Shown here in pieces: positions 41,838 to 52,669 of a stretch of DNA of 64,000 nt; the stretch's first letter is position 1, and each line of letters begins with the position of its first letter. The notes beneath the pieces were generated by a model. That model worked only from the letters and a program-made list of their open reading frames with translations, had not been told where the DNA came from and did not search any database. The position numbers were made by a program, and so were the translations under genes. This DNA comes from an uncultured Opitutia bacterium (lineage in GTDB: Bacteria > Verrucomicrobiota > Verrucomicrobiia > Opitutales > Opitutaceae). The stretch covers positions 37,304 through 101,303 of the forward strand of contig CALFZM010000081.1 of NCBI GenBank assembly GCA_937952235.1, in the 5' to 3' direction.

Positions 41838-43754
41838 ATGAAGCTCCGTCTCGCCCCTCCGGTTCTGCTCCTGTCCGCCGCCCTCTGCCTGTCCGCCGCC
41901 GACGATCCGCGGCCGTTCGGGGCCGACTATCCGCAGCTCGACTCGCTGGCCGTGGGCGAATGGTGGAACCGGCCCGCCTCCGCCGCGGCGCCGAAGAAGA
42001 AGCAGGGGCAGCCGGCCCCGCCTTCGATGGACGTCCCGCGCGACCAGGTCGTGGCGTTCGCCCTGTACACCGCCGAGGCGGGCGTGCTCAAGCTCACCGC
42101 GCAACTCTTCCCGCTGCGGCCGGGCGAGCCGCGGGAGGCCCGCCTCGAGTTTTTCCGCGACGGCCAGTGGCGGGAGGCGCGGCGGGAGCCGGTGCTGTAT
42201 CCGGGCTGGAGCGCTCACTTCCGGGTCGAGGGCTGGGATGCCTCGGCCGACGTGCGGTATCGCGTGCGCCACGGCGACCGCGCGCAGTTCGAAGGCCTCA
42301 TCCGTCGCGATCCGCGGGACAAGGCGGAGATCGTCGTCGCCAGCCTCTCGTGCAACTCGTCCCGCACCACCGGACCGCGGCCCGAGATCATCGACCACCT
42401 GCGCGCGCAGAACCCGGACGTCCTCTTCTTCGCCGGCGATCAGACCTACCGCCACACCGAGCATACCGCCGGCTGGATCGAGTTCGGCCTGCAGTTCCGC
42501 GAGCTCATGCGGGACCGGCCCACGATCTCGATTCCCGACGACCACGACGTTGGCCACGGCAACCTCTGGGGCGAGAGCGGCAAGCGCTCGCTCCGGCCCG
42601 ACGCCTCCGACGGCGGCTACATTTATCCGGTCGCTTACGTGAACATGGTGCAGCGCCACCAGACCTGGCACCTGCCGGATCCCGTCGATCCCGCGCCCGT
42701 GGACCGGGGCGTGACGGTGTATTTCACCCGGATGCGCGTCGGCGGCATCGACTTCGCCATCCTGGAGGACCGGAAGTTCAAGACCGGCCCCCAAGGCAAG
42801 ATCCCGCAGGCCGGGCCGCGGCCGGATCATTTCAACCAGCCCGATTTCAACCCCGACAGCATCGATCGCCCCGACCTCGTGCTGCTGGGCGAGCGCCAGA
42901 TGCGCTTCCTCCGTACCTGGGGACAGGACTGGACCGGCGCCGAGATGAAGGCGGTGCTTTCGCAGACGGCGTTCGCCGGCGCGGTGCACCTGCACGGTCA
43001 GCGCACCAACCGGCTGCTCGCCGACCTGGACTGCAACGGCTGGCCGCAGACCGGCCGCAACCGCGCCCTCGAGGAGATCCGTCGCACCTGGTCCGTCCAC
43101 CTGTGCGGCGACCAGCACCTCGCCGTGGTGCTCCAGCACGGGATCTCCGCGCACCGCGATGGCCCGTTCGCCTTCACCAATCCCGCGATCGTCAACACGA
43201 TCTACGGCCGGTGGTGGCACCCGCTCGACGAGAAGCCCGGCGCGCGGCCCGTGCCCGGCAGCCCATTGCCGTGGACCGGTGACTACCTCGATGGCCTTGG
43301 CAACAAGATCACCATGCTCGCCTACGCCAACCCGCCGGACATCCAGGATGAGCGTCAGCGGGCCGACGGCTACGGCCTGGCGCGGTTCAACAAGCAGAGC
43401 CGGCAGATCACGTTCGAGTGCTGGCCCCGGTTTCCCGCCGCCGACGGCAGCCGGAAGCAGTTCCCCGGCTGGCCGATCACCGTGGCCATGGACGCCAACG
43501 ATGGGCGTACCGTCGCCGGACACCTCCCCGAACTCAGGTTCAAGGGCGTGGCCAATCCCGTGGTGCAGGTCGTCGAGGAGGCCACCGGCGAGATCCTCTA
43601 CACCGTGCGCGTCCAGGGAGACCGTTTCCGCCCGCGGGTGTACCGGCCCGGCGCCTACACCGTGAGGGCGGGGCGGAACCTGCCCGACGGCGCCGAGCTG
43701 AAGGCGCTGATGGCGGGCTCCGGCAACGAGCGCCCCATCGAGGTCAGCCTCTGA
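41838..43754 (+). CDS. secreted PhoD-like alkaline phosphatase/phosphodiesterase
   Basis: The protein has 638 residues from the ATG at 41838, with a signal peptide (MKLRLAPPVLLLSAALCLSA). Metal-site motifs of the PhoD/calcineurin-like fold are present: F-F-A-G-D-Q-T-Y, I-P-D-D-H-D-V-G-H-G-N and H-L-C-G-D-Q-H-L-A. It is longer than typical PhoD and has extra N- and C-terminal segments. It probably hydrolyses phosphate esters outside the cytoplasm. It stands alone between REPIN copies E and F, and no Pho box was recognised. Confidence 0.82.
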   Translation: MKLRLAPPVLLLSAALCLSAADDPRPFGADYPQLDSLAVGEWWNRPASAAAPKKKQGQPAPPSMDVPRDQVVAFALYTAEAGVLKLTAQLFPLRPGEPREARLEFFRDGQWREARREPVLYPGWSAHFRVEGWDASADVRYRVRHGDRAQFEGLIRRDPRDKAEIVVASLSCNSSRTTGPRPEIIDHLRAQNPDVLFFAGDQTYRHTEHTAGWIEFGLQFRELMRDRPTISIPDDHDVGHGNLWGESGKRSLRPDASDGGYIYPVAYVNMVQRHQTWHLPDPVDPAPVDRGVTVYFTRMRVGGIDFAILEDRKFKTGPQGKIPQAGPRPDHFNQPDFNPDSIDRPDLVLLGERQMRFLRTWGQDWTGAEMKAVLSQTAFAGAVHLHGQRTNRLLADLDCNGWPQTGRNRALEEIRRTWSVHLCGDQHLAVVLQHGISAHRDGPFAFTNPAIVNTIYGRWWHPLDEKPGARPVPGSPLPWTGDYLDGLGNKITMLAYANPPDIQDERQRADGYGLARFNKQSRQITFECWPRFPAADGSRKQFPGWPITVAMDANDGRTVAGHLPELRFKGVANPVVQVVEEATGEILYTVRVQGDRFRPRVYRPGAYTVRAGRNLPDGAELKALMAGSGNERPIEVSL

Positions 43755-43760
43755 GCCGGC

Positions 43761-43881
43761 TCATGCCGTTGGCATCAAGTCAGCCGTGAAAACGGCCGCG
43801 CTGAAAGGTGGGGCGGCTTGTCCTCAAGCCGCTGCGGACGGTCCATCGCACGTCAGCCGCCTGGGAACAGGCGGCTCCACC
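43761..43881 (-). repeat. REPIN-like element, copy F
   Basis: The flank TCATGCCGTTGGC...GTGAAAACGGCCGC includes a small hairpin, GCCGT-GAAA-ACGGC. The arms are GCGGCTTG/CAAGCCGC with loop TCCT and AGCCGCCTG/CAGGCGGCT. It lies between two co-directional genes. Confidence 0.87.
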
Positions 43882-44042
43882 CGCTAGATCATTCATTCCG
43901 CTTAACTGACCTGCGGCCGACGTCCGCGGTCCCCTCCCGGGGGGCCGGCGGTTTGACGCCGGTGCCGCCGGGACGGGGGGAACTTCCCGCCCGTTTGCCT
44001 TTCCACCGGGCCGAATTCACGTTCACGGTCTTCGCTTCGCCC

Positions 44043-45683
<1,641 letters not shown>

Positions 45684-45739
45684 CGACGTCCCGAGCCTCA
45701 GCCCGCATCGCCGGAGTTCAGGTTCGGCTTCGGCCTGTG

Positions 45740-45822
45740 GCCGCGCTCCAAGGTGGAGCAGCTTGTCCTCAAGCTGCTGCGGTCGGCCGAACGTCAGCCG
45801 CCTGGGGACAGGCGGCTCCACC
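45740..45822 (-). repeat. REPIN-like element, copy G
   Basis: The arms are AGCAGCTTG/CAAGCTGCT with loop TCCT and AGCCGCCTG/CAGGCGGCT. The spacer is shortened (GCGGTCGGCCGAACGTC) and only a weak flank remains on the left. Confidence 0.85.
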
Positions 45823-45966
45823 CGCCGATCAGCCCACCTGCCCGATCGTGGGATGAGGGTCCGCACGGAGCGCGTTTATCGGAGATTTCCGCAGTCGGCG
45901 CCGGGAAGTCCGGGGCGCGCGCGAATCGCGCAACAAAGCGGCCGGTTTGGCGTCTAGCCCCGACGC

Positions 45967-47823
45967 ATGTCTGTTGGGGAACCCCCCTCTGCTCCCTTGC
46001 CCGGAGCGCGTCGCCGTCCTCGCCTGGCCCTCGTCAGCGCCCTGGCCGTGGCCGTGCTGCATTTTCTATGGATCACCGCCCACCTGGAGCCGGCGATCAT
46101 GAGTCCTGACGCCAACGGCTACGTGGTGCAGGCGCGGCTGCTGGCCCACGAAGGGAGCACGTCCTTCCAGCCGGATTCGCCGGTCCAGTACGTGGGTATG
46201 CACTGGTTGGAGACGACCGCGGGCACGTTTCACAGCCGTTACCCCGCCGGGTTGCCGCTGCTGATGGCAGGGGCGTGGAAGCTCGGAGGGCTCAACGCCG
46301 CGCTGCTCATCAATCCGCTGCTCGCGAGCGCGACGGTGATGCTGGTGTTCCTGCTGGCGCGCCGCTTCGTGCCGGAGCCCTATGCGGTCCTGGCCGCGCT
46401 CGTGGTGGCGGTGGTGCCCACCACCAACCAGCACGCGCTCGATGCGGATGCCCACGTGGCGGCGACGTTCCTGCTGGTGGGCGGCGTGGTCGCGCTGCTG
46501 CGGTTCGCCGCGGGCGGGGGGAAGCGCTTTGCCTTCCTCGCCGGCGCGCTGCTCGGTGCAATTCCCACCGTGCGTTACCCGGAAGCGATCGTCGGGCTGC
46601 CGGTGGGCGCCTGGCTGCTGTGGCGGATCCGGCCCTGGTGGCGCGGCTGGCCGGCGCTGGCGGGGGCCGCGCTGCCGCTCGGCGCCCTGCTGCTGCACAA
46701 CGCGACCGCTTACGGAGCCTTCTGGCGCACCGGTTACGCCCTGACCAACGAGCAGACCGGCTTCGGCATCGAGTACTTCGCCTCTCACCTGCTGCCCTAC
46801 CTGCAGGCGCTGGCCGGCCAGGGTTTGCCCCTGGTCTTCGCCTTCGGGGTCGCCGGGCTCGCGGCCCTGGTGGCCGATCCGGCGCGCCGCGCCGAAGGGC
46901 TGCTGCTTGCCGGGCTCACCGTGCCGCTCGTGCTGCTGTACATGGCTTATTACTTTGGAGCGGGCGGCGGGGGAGGTGCGGCGACGGGCAACCTGCGTTT
47001 CCTGGTGCCGACGTTCCCGTTCTTTGCCGTGGCCGGGGTGTGGCTGCTTTCGCGGCTCGGCGAACAGCTGGGCGTGGCGGGCCGGGCCGCCGTGGCGGCG
47101 GTGATCGCGTTGCAGGGTTTGATCGGCATCGGCTCGTCGGCGCAGGTGCTGCAGCGGGCCAAGGCATCGCTCGGCGCCGCGGCGCGCGCCCGGCAGGTGG
47201 CGGAACTGGAGATTCCCGCCGGCAGCGTCGTCATCGTCGACCGGCAGCTCGCGGAGAGTTTCGACGCCGCGGGACGCTGGCGGCTGGTCGAGGAGAATCT
47301 CGTCACGGGCGGCCCCGGAGCGGGACTGCCCGGGCCGTTCGGCGGAGGTTTCGCGGGTCGCGGCGGTCCGGGCCCCCGTGCCGCTGCCGGCGGGCCGCGC
47401 GCCGAGGCGGCCCCGGATGCTCCCAGTCCGCAGCAGCGGGGCAAGAACCGGGCGCAGCAGGAACGCTACTCCGGCCTGCGGTCCGATGAACGCCGCGCCC
47501 GCGTGTGGGGCGATCTCGCCGCGTGGGCCGGGGACCGCCCCGTTTTCTGGTTCGCGCGCTCCATCGATACGGTGGAGTCGGTCCTGCCGGTCGGCTCGGA
47601 TTACAAGAGCGTCGCCGAAGTGGAGGCGCCCGCCATGCTGGGGCCGCTGGGATCCGGACTGGGGGCGATGAGCGGCGCTGCCGCGCCCGGGCGCGGCCCT
47701 CCGGGGGGCCCGGCCTTCGGCGCGGGCACTCCGCCGGGGCGTCGGCTCGGCCCTGGCTTCGCCGCCGCCGCGGCCCGGCTGCGCGTTGTCCGGATCGACC
47801 TCGCCCCACGCCCCCGGTCGTGA
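45967..47823 (+). CDS. GT-C type membrane glycosyltransferase (GT39/PMT-like)
   Basis: The protein has 618 residues. There are about ten to eleven hydrophobic helices up to residue about 385. The first outward loop carries the acidic S-P-D-A-N-G-Y typical of GT-C lipid-linked sugar transferases, then H-S-R-Y-P-A-G-L-P-L-L. The C-terminal 200 residues are soluble with long Gly/Pro/Ala-rich stretches (G-P-F-G-G-G-F-A-G-R-G-G-P-G near 450, R-G-P-P-G-G-P-A-F-G near 580), which are unusual. It presumably transfers a sugar from a polyprenyl carrier to an acceptor outside the membrane. Acceptor and donor are unknown. Confidence 0.75.
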   Translation: MSVGEPPSAPLPGARRRPRLALVSALAVAVLHFLWITAHLEPAIMSPDANGYVVQARLLAHEGSTSFQPDSPVQYVGMHWLETTAGTFHSRYPAGLPLLMAGAWKLGGLNAALLINPLLASATVMLVFLLARRFVPEPYAVLAALVVAVVPTTNQHALDADAHVAATFLLVGGVVALLRFAAGGGKRFAFLAGALLGAIPTVRYPEAIVGLPVGAWLLWRIRPWWRGWPALAGAALPLGALLLHNATAYGAFWRTGYALTNEQTGFGIEYFASHLLPYLQALAGQGLPLVFAFGVAGLAALVADPARRAEGLLLAGLTVPLVLLYMAYYFGAGGGGGAATGNLRFLVPTFPFFAVAGVWLLSRLGEQLGVAGRAAVAAVIALQGLIGIGSSAQVLQRAKASLGAAARARQVAELEIPAGSVVIVDRQLAESFDAAGRWRLVEENLVTGGPGAGLPGPFGGGFAGRGGPGPRAAAGGPRAEAAPDAPSPQQRGKNRAQQERYSGLRSDERRARVWGDLAAWAGDRPVFWFARSIDTVESVLPVGSDYKSVAEVEAPAMLGPLGSGLGAMSGAAAPGRGPPGGPAFGAGTPPGRRLGPGFAAAAARLRVVRIDLAPRPRS

Positions 47824-47872
47824 AACCGGTCGATTCGGAGGGACGCGCTCCCTCGCAGCCTCGGCGGATTAG
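47824..47872. other. short inverted repeat after the glycosyltransferase gene
   Basis: GAGGGACGCGCTCCCTC (47838-47854) is a perfect small palindrome-like hairpin just after the stop. The same core is in the tandem repeat at 10911-10978. It has no T-tract, so a terminator cannot be claimed. Confidence 0.5.
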
Positions 47873-48028
47873 AGCAGATTCAATAATTCCGTAGCCCAGA
47901 CCTAAACGCAAAGTCGCAAAGGAACGCGACGTTTCGCCAAGCTTTCCTGCGCGAGTCTCTGCTCTCCTTCACGTCTTTGCGTTTCGGATCCCGCCCTGAT
48001 CGGCTACGATTTTACTTAAGGCGCTCCA
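47873..48028 (+). repeat. dispersed 130-155 bp element, copy 2
   Basis: This has the same ends and order as 12131-12263, with about 20 extra bases in the middle (GCGCGAGTCTCTGCTCTCC). The AACGCAAAGTCGCAAAGG arm is complementary to TCACGTCTTTGCGTTT on the right. The perfectly shared right end GATCCCGCCCTGATCGG, CTACGATTTTA suggests recent spread of a defined element. REPIN copy H follows 60 bp on. Confidence 0.85.
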
Positions 48029-48088
48029 GCCTTCACGCGGTGCCGGAGGCACGTCCGTTTTCCGTGCTCAGCCAGGCGCATGCAGTCG

Positions 48089-48205
48089 AGGTGGTGCCGC
48101 CGGTCCCCGGTCGGCTGACGTGCGACGGACCGGTCCGCAGCGGCTTGAGGACAAGCCGCTCCACCTTTCAGTGCGGACGTTCTCATGGGTGATTTGAAGT
48201 TCAAC
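48089..48205 (+). repeat. REPIN-like element, copy H
   Basis: Arm 1 is partly decayed (GGTGGTGCCGCCGGTCCCCG). The spacer has GGACCGGTCC, and arm 2 is perfect (AGCGGCTTG, AGGA, CAAGCCGCT). The right flank is CTTTCAGTGCGGACG...GATTTGAAGTTCAA. It lies between convergent genes. Confidence 0.85.
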
Positions 48206-48218
48206 TGCAGGTGTTGGC

Positions 48219-49457
48219 TCAGACCCGCAGGAAAATCTGCCGCCGGTGCAGGAACCGTGCGAGCCAGAGGATGAGCAGGAGGCCGACGAGCGCGATGACG
48301 AGGTTGCCGCCGGAGGGGCCGAGCAGCCGGTCGAAGAACAGCTTCACGTCGCCGCCCGCCAGTCGTTGCGCCAGCGTGCGCGGCCGGACGATATTGGCCG
48401 CGACGTAGAGCGTGATCGCATTCATCCCGATCCACACGAAGGGCTGGCACCAGGCCCGCCACTGGCGGACATCGACGACGTAGTAGAATCCGGCCAGGAG
48501 CAGCAGGCTCCAGCCACCGGCCACGAGCACGAAGGACGACGTCCAGAGCTTCTTCACCACGGGAAACTGCAGCCCCCAGAGGTGACCCGCGACGACGGCC
48601 GCCACCCCGCAGCCGGCGAGCCAGGCGATCTTCGGCGCGTCGCGCACATCGGTCCGGCGCAGCCACAGGCCGGCGAACACGCCGAGCAGGCAGGTCGCGA
48701 TCGCGGGCAGCGTGCTCAGCAATCCCTCGGGATCGTAGAACACGTCGTACTTGCGTCCGCCGAGATGAAGGTAGTCGAGGTGGTTGGTGAGGTTGAGTCC
48801 GGGTTCGAACTGGCCCGTGACCCGCGCGTGCGTGGCGTGGAATGCCGCCTCGACCTGCGCGGGCGCCGGCTTGTCGGTGCCGAACCGCGCCGGGAACGCC
48901 GCCGCGTCGAGCTGAAAGTCGCGGATGGGGACGAACGTCAGCAGCGCCCAGTAGCCGGCCAGCAGGGCGACGGTGACCCCGGCGAGCGCGCGGGGCTTCA
49001 GCAGGCAGAAGAGCAGCCCCGTCGCGGTGTAGGCGAGGGCGATGCGCTGCAGCACGCCGAGCACGCGGATGTCGGGCCAGGCGTTGGTCACGCCCCCGCC
49101 ATAGAACAGGCCGAGCGCAAACAGGAGGGTGCCCCGCAGCAGCACGCGTTTCACCGCGCCCGCCCGGCCTTCGCGCGCCACGAGGCGCGAGAGCGAGAAG
49201 ACCACCGAGGCGCCGACGATGAACACGAAGAGCGGGAAGATCAGGTCGTAGAAGGCGAAGCCGGCCCACGCCTTGTGCTCGAACTGGCCGGCGAGGAGCC
49301 GCAGCGGCCCGCCGTCGCTCATCCGGCCGAGCGTCTGCACCACGACGTCGGCCCCCAGAATCCAGAACATGTCGAACCCGCGCAAGGCATCGAGGGAGAC
49401 GACGCGCGGGGGCGCGGGAGAGGCGGGCGCGGCAGCCGGGGCAGCGGGAGAACTCAT
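48219..49457 (-). CDS. DUF5009/heparan-alpha-glucosaminide acetyltransferase-like membrane protein
   Basis: The protein has 412 residues with about ten to eleven hydrophobic helices. It starts with the family signature S-L-D-A-L-R-G-F-D-M-F-W-I-L-G after a Pro/Ala-rich cytoplasmic tail. It also has F-Y-D-L-I-F-P-L-F-V-F-I-V-G and R-I-A-L-A-Y-T-A-T. It belongs to the acyltransferase group that includes the lysosomal HGSNAT, which moves acetyl groups across the membrane onto sugars. The acceptor here is unknown. It lies on the minus strand next to the plus-strand TIM-barrel/enolase set, with the start of the unknown gene 137 bp away. Confidence 0.82.
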   Translation of the reverse strand: MSSPAAPAAAPASPAPPRVVSLDALRGFDMFWILGADVVVQTLGRMSDGGPLRLLAGQFEHKAWAGFAFYDLIFPLFVFIVGASVVFSLSRLVAREGRAGAVKRVLLRGTLLFALGLFYGGGVTNAWPDIRVLGVLQRIALAYTATGLLFCLLKPRALAGVTVALLAGYWALLTFVPIRDFQLDAAAFPARFGTDKPAPAQVEAAFHATHARVTGQFEPGLNLTNHLDYLHLGGRKYDVFYDPEGLLSTLPAIATCLLGVFAGLWLRRTDVRDAPKIAWLAGCGVAAVVAGHLWGLQFPVVKKLWTSSFVLVAGGWSLLLLAGFYYVVDVRQWRAWCQPFVWIGMNAITLYVAANIVRPRTLAQRLAGGDVKLFFDRLLGPSGGNLVIALVGLLLILWLARFLHRRQIFLRV

Positions 49458-49594
49458 GCGGGGCGCCGGCAGCCTCAGCCGGATTCGTGCCGGGGGTCAA
49501 CGGCGCGGCGCCCGCGGCGCGGTCTACGCGGGGAGCGGGAGCCGCCATTCGCTTCTCCCTTGCGCGCCCGCGGCGAACGCATCCTCTCTTCGGC

Positions 49595-50047
49595 ATGAAG
49601 GTATCGTTCACGCAGAAGGAGTTCTCGCGGCTGCTGGAGCTCATGCACCTCGGCCTCTGGGTGGCCGGTTCCCGTCCCGACGATCCCGCCACGATGCCGG
49701 AGCGATACGCCGCGATCGCGCAGAAGACGTTTGGCCTGGCCGAGGTGTTCGGCTGCGCGGACCTCGTCGAGGCCGACGTCAACGGCCAGTTTTTTCCCAA
49801 CGAGAAACTCACCGATGGCCCCGCCCGCGAGAAACTCGACCAGTTCGTCGAGGACGCGTTCTGGGGCGAGCTCGCCTTGCGCCTCGCGGAGCGCGACCTG
49901 AGGGCCGAGGCCGGGGCCACCAAGCTGAGCGAGGAACTCACCGCCGACGAGGAGCGGCGCCTCGCGGAGCTGGAGGACGGCTACTGGCGCGAGTTCGAGT
50001 CGCACGGCGTGGATCACCTCGTGTTGCTGCGTGGCGGTCGCGGCTGA
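49595..50047 (+). CDS. small protein of unknown function
   Basis: The protein has 150 residues from the ATG at 49595. It is soluble and largely helical. It has M-H-L-G-L-W-V-A-G-S-R-P, Q-K-T-F-G-L-A-E-V-F-G-C and a very acidic C-terminal third (E-L-T-A-D-E-E-R-R-L-A-E-L-E). No signal peptide and no recognised family. It ends 56 bp before the isomerase gene on the same strand, so co-transcription is possible. Confidence 0.65.
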   Translation: MKVSFTQKEFSRLLELMHLGLWVAGSRPDDPATMPERYAAIAQKTFGLAEVFGCADLVEADVNGQFFPNEKLTDGPAREKLDQFVEDAFWGELALRLAERDLRAEAGATKLSEELTADEERRLAELEDGYWREFESHGVDHLVLLRGGRG

Positions 50048-50103
50048 CCTCGCACCGCGCTCTTCCTTTTCGCCGGCCTCCCTTCACCCTCCGCGTATTC
50101 CCC

Positions 50104-51090
50104 ATGAGCACCAACCCCGATTCCCGTCCCCGTTCGACGCGCCGCGAGTTCGTCGGACTCATCGCCACGGCCACGGCCGCGGTCCCCCTCGCCGGACTCG
50201 CGCCCGCCGCCACCGCCGCGCCAGCCCCGGCGCAGGGCGGCCCCGGCGTGATGCACGTCTTTTCCAAGCCGCTGCAGTGGCTCGATTATGCCGGCGCCGC
50301 GGCGCTGATCGCCGAGGCGGGATACGGCGGCATCGATTACACCGTGCGGCCTGGCGGGCACGTGCTGCCCGAGAAGGTGCAGGACGATCTTCCCCGCGCG
50401 GTGGAGGCGGCGAGGAAGGCCGGGCTCAAGGTGGAGATGATCACGACGGCGGTGACCACGGCGAAGGACAAGTTCACCGAGCCGCTGCTGCGCACCGCCG
50501 CGAAGCTCGGCGTGAAGTATTACCGCCTCGGGAATTTCCAGTACAACCTGAAGGTCGGCATCTGGGAATCGCTCCAGAACCTCAAGCCTCAGCTCCGGGA
50601 GCTCGCGGCCCTCAACCAGAGCCTGGGCCTGCACGGCTGCATCCAGAATCACGCGGGGCCGCGCGTTGGCGGCCCGGTGTGGGACCTGTACGAGCTGGTG
50701 CGCGACCTCGATCCGCGGTGGTTCGGGGTCCAGTATGACATCCGGCACGCGGTCGTCGAAGGTGCCCAGTCCTGGCCGCTGGCGCTGCGGCTGCTCGCGC
50801 CCTGGATCCGGTGCACCGACCTGAAGGACTTCAAGTGGGAGCAGGCCGCCGGCAAGGCCACCCTCGACAACGTACCGATCGGCCAGGGCGTGGTCGGCTA
50901 CGATGCGTATTTCAAGCTGGTGGCTGAACTCGGGCTGCACGGTCCGCGCTCCGTGCATTTCGAGTATCCGCCGTTCGAGCGTGCGACGACGCCGCTTCCC
51001 GAGGCGGAAAAGCGTTCCGTCCTGCTCAAGCTGATGAAGCAGGACCTGGCAGCGCTGCGCGGCTACATGGCGAAGTACAGGATCGGCTGA
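50104..51090 (+). CDS. Tat-exported sugar phosphate isomerase/epimerase-like TIM-barrel protein
   Basis: The protein has 328 residues from the ATG at 50104. It has a twin-arginine signal (S-T-R-R-E-F-V-G-L-I-A-T) and a hydrophobic stretch ending A-A-P-A-P-A. The rest is an AP-endonuclease-2/xylose-isomerase-like barrel: A-A-L-I-A-E-A-G-Y-G-G-I-D-Y, L-H-G-C-I-Q-N-H-A-G, G-V-Q-Y-D-I-R-H-A and C-T-D-L-K-D-F-K-W. Metal ligands (Glu/Asp/His) are plausible at these places. Tat export implies that the folded, metal-loaded protein works in the periplasm. It probably isomerises or epimerises a sugar related to the substrates of the two enolase-superfamily genes downstream. Confidence 0.82.
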   Translation: MSTNPDSRPRSTRREFVGLIATATAAVPLAGLAPAATAAPAPAQGGPGVMHVFSKPLQWLDYAGAAALIAEAGYGGIDYTVRPGGHVLPEKVQDDLPRAVEAARKAGLKVEMITTAVTTAKDKFTEPLLRTAAKLGVKYYRLGNFQYNLKVGIWESLQNLKPQLRELAALNQSLGLHGCIQNHAGPRVGGPVWDLYELVRDLDPRWFGVQYDIRHAVVEGAQSWPLALRLLAPWIRCTDLKDFKWEQAAGKATLDNVPIGQGVVGYDAYFKLVAELGLHGPRSVHFEYPPFERATTPLPEAEKRSVLLKLMKQDLAALRGYMAKYRIG

Positions 51091-51181
51091 CGCGGCAGCG
51101 TCCACCCCCCGGCAGCGTTGGCGCAGCCCGCCGGGATTACTGGCCGGGAGTGGGCGGGAGCGCCGCCAAAGCCAGGGTTCG

Positions 51182-51237
51182 CCCACGGAATACACGGAGG
51201 ACACGGAAATCAGGTCCTGGTCCGTGTGCTCCGTGGG
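51182..51237. repeat. inverted repeat with 9-bp periodic arm (CACGGAATA type)
   Basis: The left arm is CACGGAATA, CACGGAGGA, CACGGA. The right arm is CCGTGTGCTCCGTGGG, an imperfect complement. It lies 92 bp after the isomerase stop and before the first enolase-superfamily gene. Confidence 0.75.
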
Positions 51238-51324
51238 CCCAGGGAACGAAACGCCCCGGGCGCCGGGACTTTTGGCTTTTGGGATTTGCGCGCGCGCCTG
51301 GCGGCGCGTGTGCTGTTTCCCTTC

Positions 51325-52641
51325 ATGAGTGACGCGTCTTCCTCCTCGTCCACCCCGATCCAAATCGTGCGCGTTGGCGCCAACTTCGAGCGCGAGCCGC
51401 TCGTCCGGCCGTTCGGTTTCAAGGGCGGTTACAGCACCGAAATCTGGCAGAGTGCCGCGCTGCTCGAGAGCGCGTCGGGCCGCCGTGGCATCGGGCTGTG
51501 CACGCAGGGCGTGTTGTGGAGCGACGCGGCCGTGTTCTCCGCGCATTCCGAGAGCGGCGGCAACGCCCTCATGTACGCCGTCACCGAGTGGGCCGTGCAG
51601 CAGTTGAAGGGGCGGTCGTTCACCGACCCGGTCGCGCTGCTCGAATCGATCCGCCACGACGTCTACGCCTACGCGAAGAAGATCACCGAGAACCCGAAGC
51701 TGCGCGAGACGTTCGCCCTCAATGCGCTCGTCGGGGTCGATTTCGCCGCCTGGCAGCTCTTCGCGGCGGAACGCGGCATCACGCACTTCGACGACCTGAT
51801 CCCGGCGGCCTACCGCCCGGCGCTTGCGCAGAAGCACGACAAGATCGCCAGCATCCCGCTCATGGCCTACGCCGTGCCCATCGAGGAGCTGAAGGCGGCG
51901 GTCGACGACGGATATTTTTTCATGAAGATCAAGATCGGGCAGCCCGGCTCGCAGCAGGAAATGCTGGAGAAGGACAAGGCCCGGATCAGCGCGATCCACG
52001 CCGCGATCGGCCACGCCCGCACGCCGTACACCGCGAACGGCAAGCTGCCCTATTACTTCGACGCCAATGGCCGCTACGAAAGCAAGGAGCTGCTGCTGGA
52101 GCTGCTCGATCACGCCCGGAAGATCGGCGCCTTCGAGCAGATCGCGCTCATCGAGGAGCCGTTCCCCGAGGAACTGGAGATCGACGTCGGCGACATTCCC
52201 GCCCGGCTCGCAGCCGACGAGAGCGCCCACACGGATCGGGACGCGCTCAAGCGGATCGAGATGGGATACAAGGCGATCGCGCTCAAACCCATCGCCAAGA
52301 CGCTCAGCATGTCGCTCAAGATCGCCCAGCTCGCGCACGAGCGCGGCGTCCCGTGCTTCTGCGCCGACCTCACCGTCACCCCGCTCCTCGTCGAGTGGAA
52401 CAAGAATGTCGCCGCGCGGCTCGCGCCGTTCCCCGGCCTGGGCCTCGGCCTGGTCGAGACCAACGGACACCAGAACTACCGGAACTGGGAAACGCTGCGC
52501 AGCTATCATCCCGCGCCGGAAGCACCGTGGGCAAAGACGACCCGCGGGGTGTTCAAGCTCGGGCCCGACTTCTACGCGCGCAGCGGCGGCATCTTCGAGC
52601 CCGCGCCGCATTACGCGGGGCTGTTTCCGCCCGCGGCCTGA
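51325..52641 (+). CDS. enolase-superfamily enzyme 1 (mandelate racemase/MLE-like)
   Basis: The protein has 438 residues from the ATG at 51325. After the capping domain, the barrel has the catalytic K-x-K in F-M-K-I-K-I-G. Metal ligands lie in Y-F-D-A-N-G-R-Y (Asp), I-E-E-P-F (Glu) and A-A-D-E-S-A-H (Asp/Glu), followed by A-L-K-P-I-A-K. An active dehydratase, racemase or epimerase is therefore likely. The family abstracts the proton alpha to a carboxylate and usually acts on sugar acids or dipeptides. The exact substrate is unknown. It is followed 28 bp downstream by a second enolase-superfamily gene. Confidence 0.82.
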   Translation: MSDASSSSSTPIQIVRVGANFEREPLVRPFGFKGGYSTEIWQSAALLESASGRRGIGLCTQGVLWSDAAVFSAHSESGGNALMYAVTEWAVQQLKGRSFTDPVALLESIRHDVYAYAKKITENPKLRETFALNALVGVDFAAWQLFAAERGITHFDDLIPAAYRPALAQKHDKIASIPLMAYAVPIEELKAAVDDGYFFMKIKIGQPGSQQEMLEKDKARISAIHAAIGHARTPYTANGKLPYYFDANGRYESKELLLELLDHARKIGAFEQIALIEEPFPEELEIDVGDIPARLAADESAHTDRDALKRIEMGYKAIALKPIAKTLSMSLKIAQLAHERGVPCFCADLTVTPLLVEWNKNVAARLAPFPGLGLGLVETNGHQNYRNWETLRSYHPAPEAPWAKTTRGVFKLGPDFYARSGGIFEPAPHYAGLFPPAA

Positions 52642-52669
52642 CGCGGCGTCCTGTCCTGCCGCCGCGACG

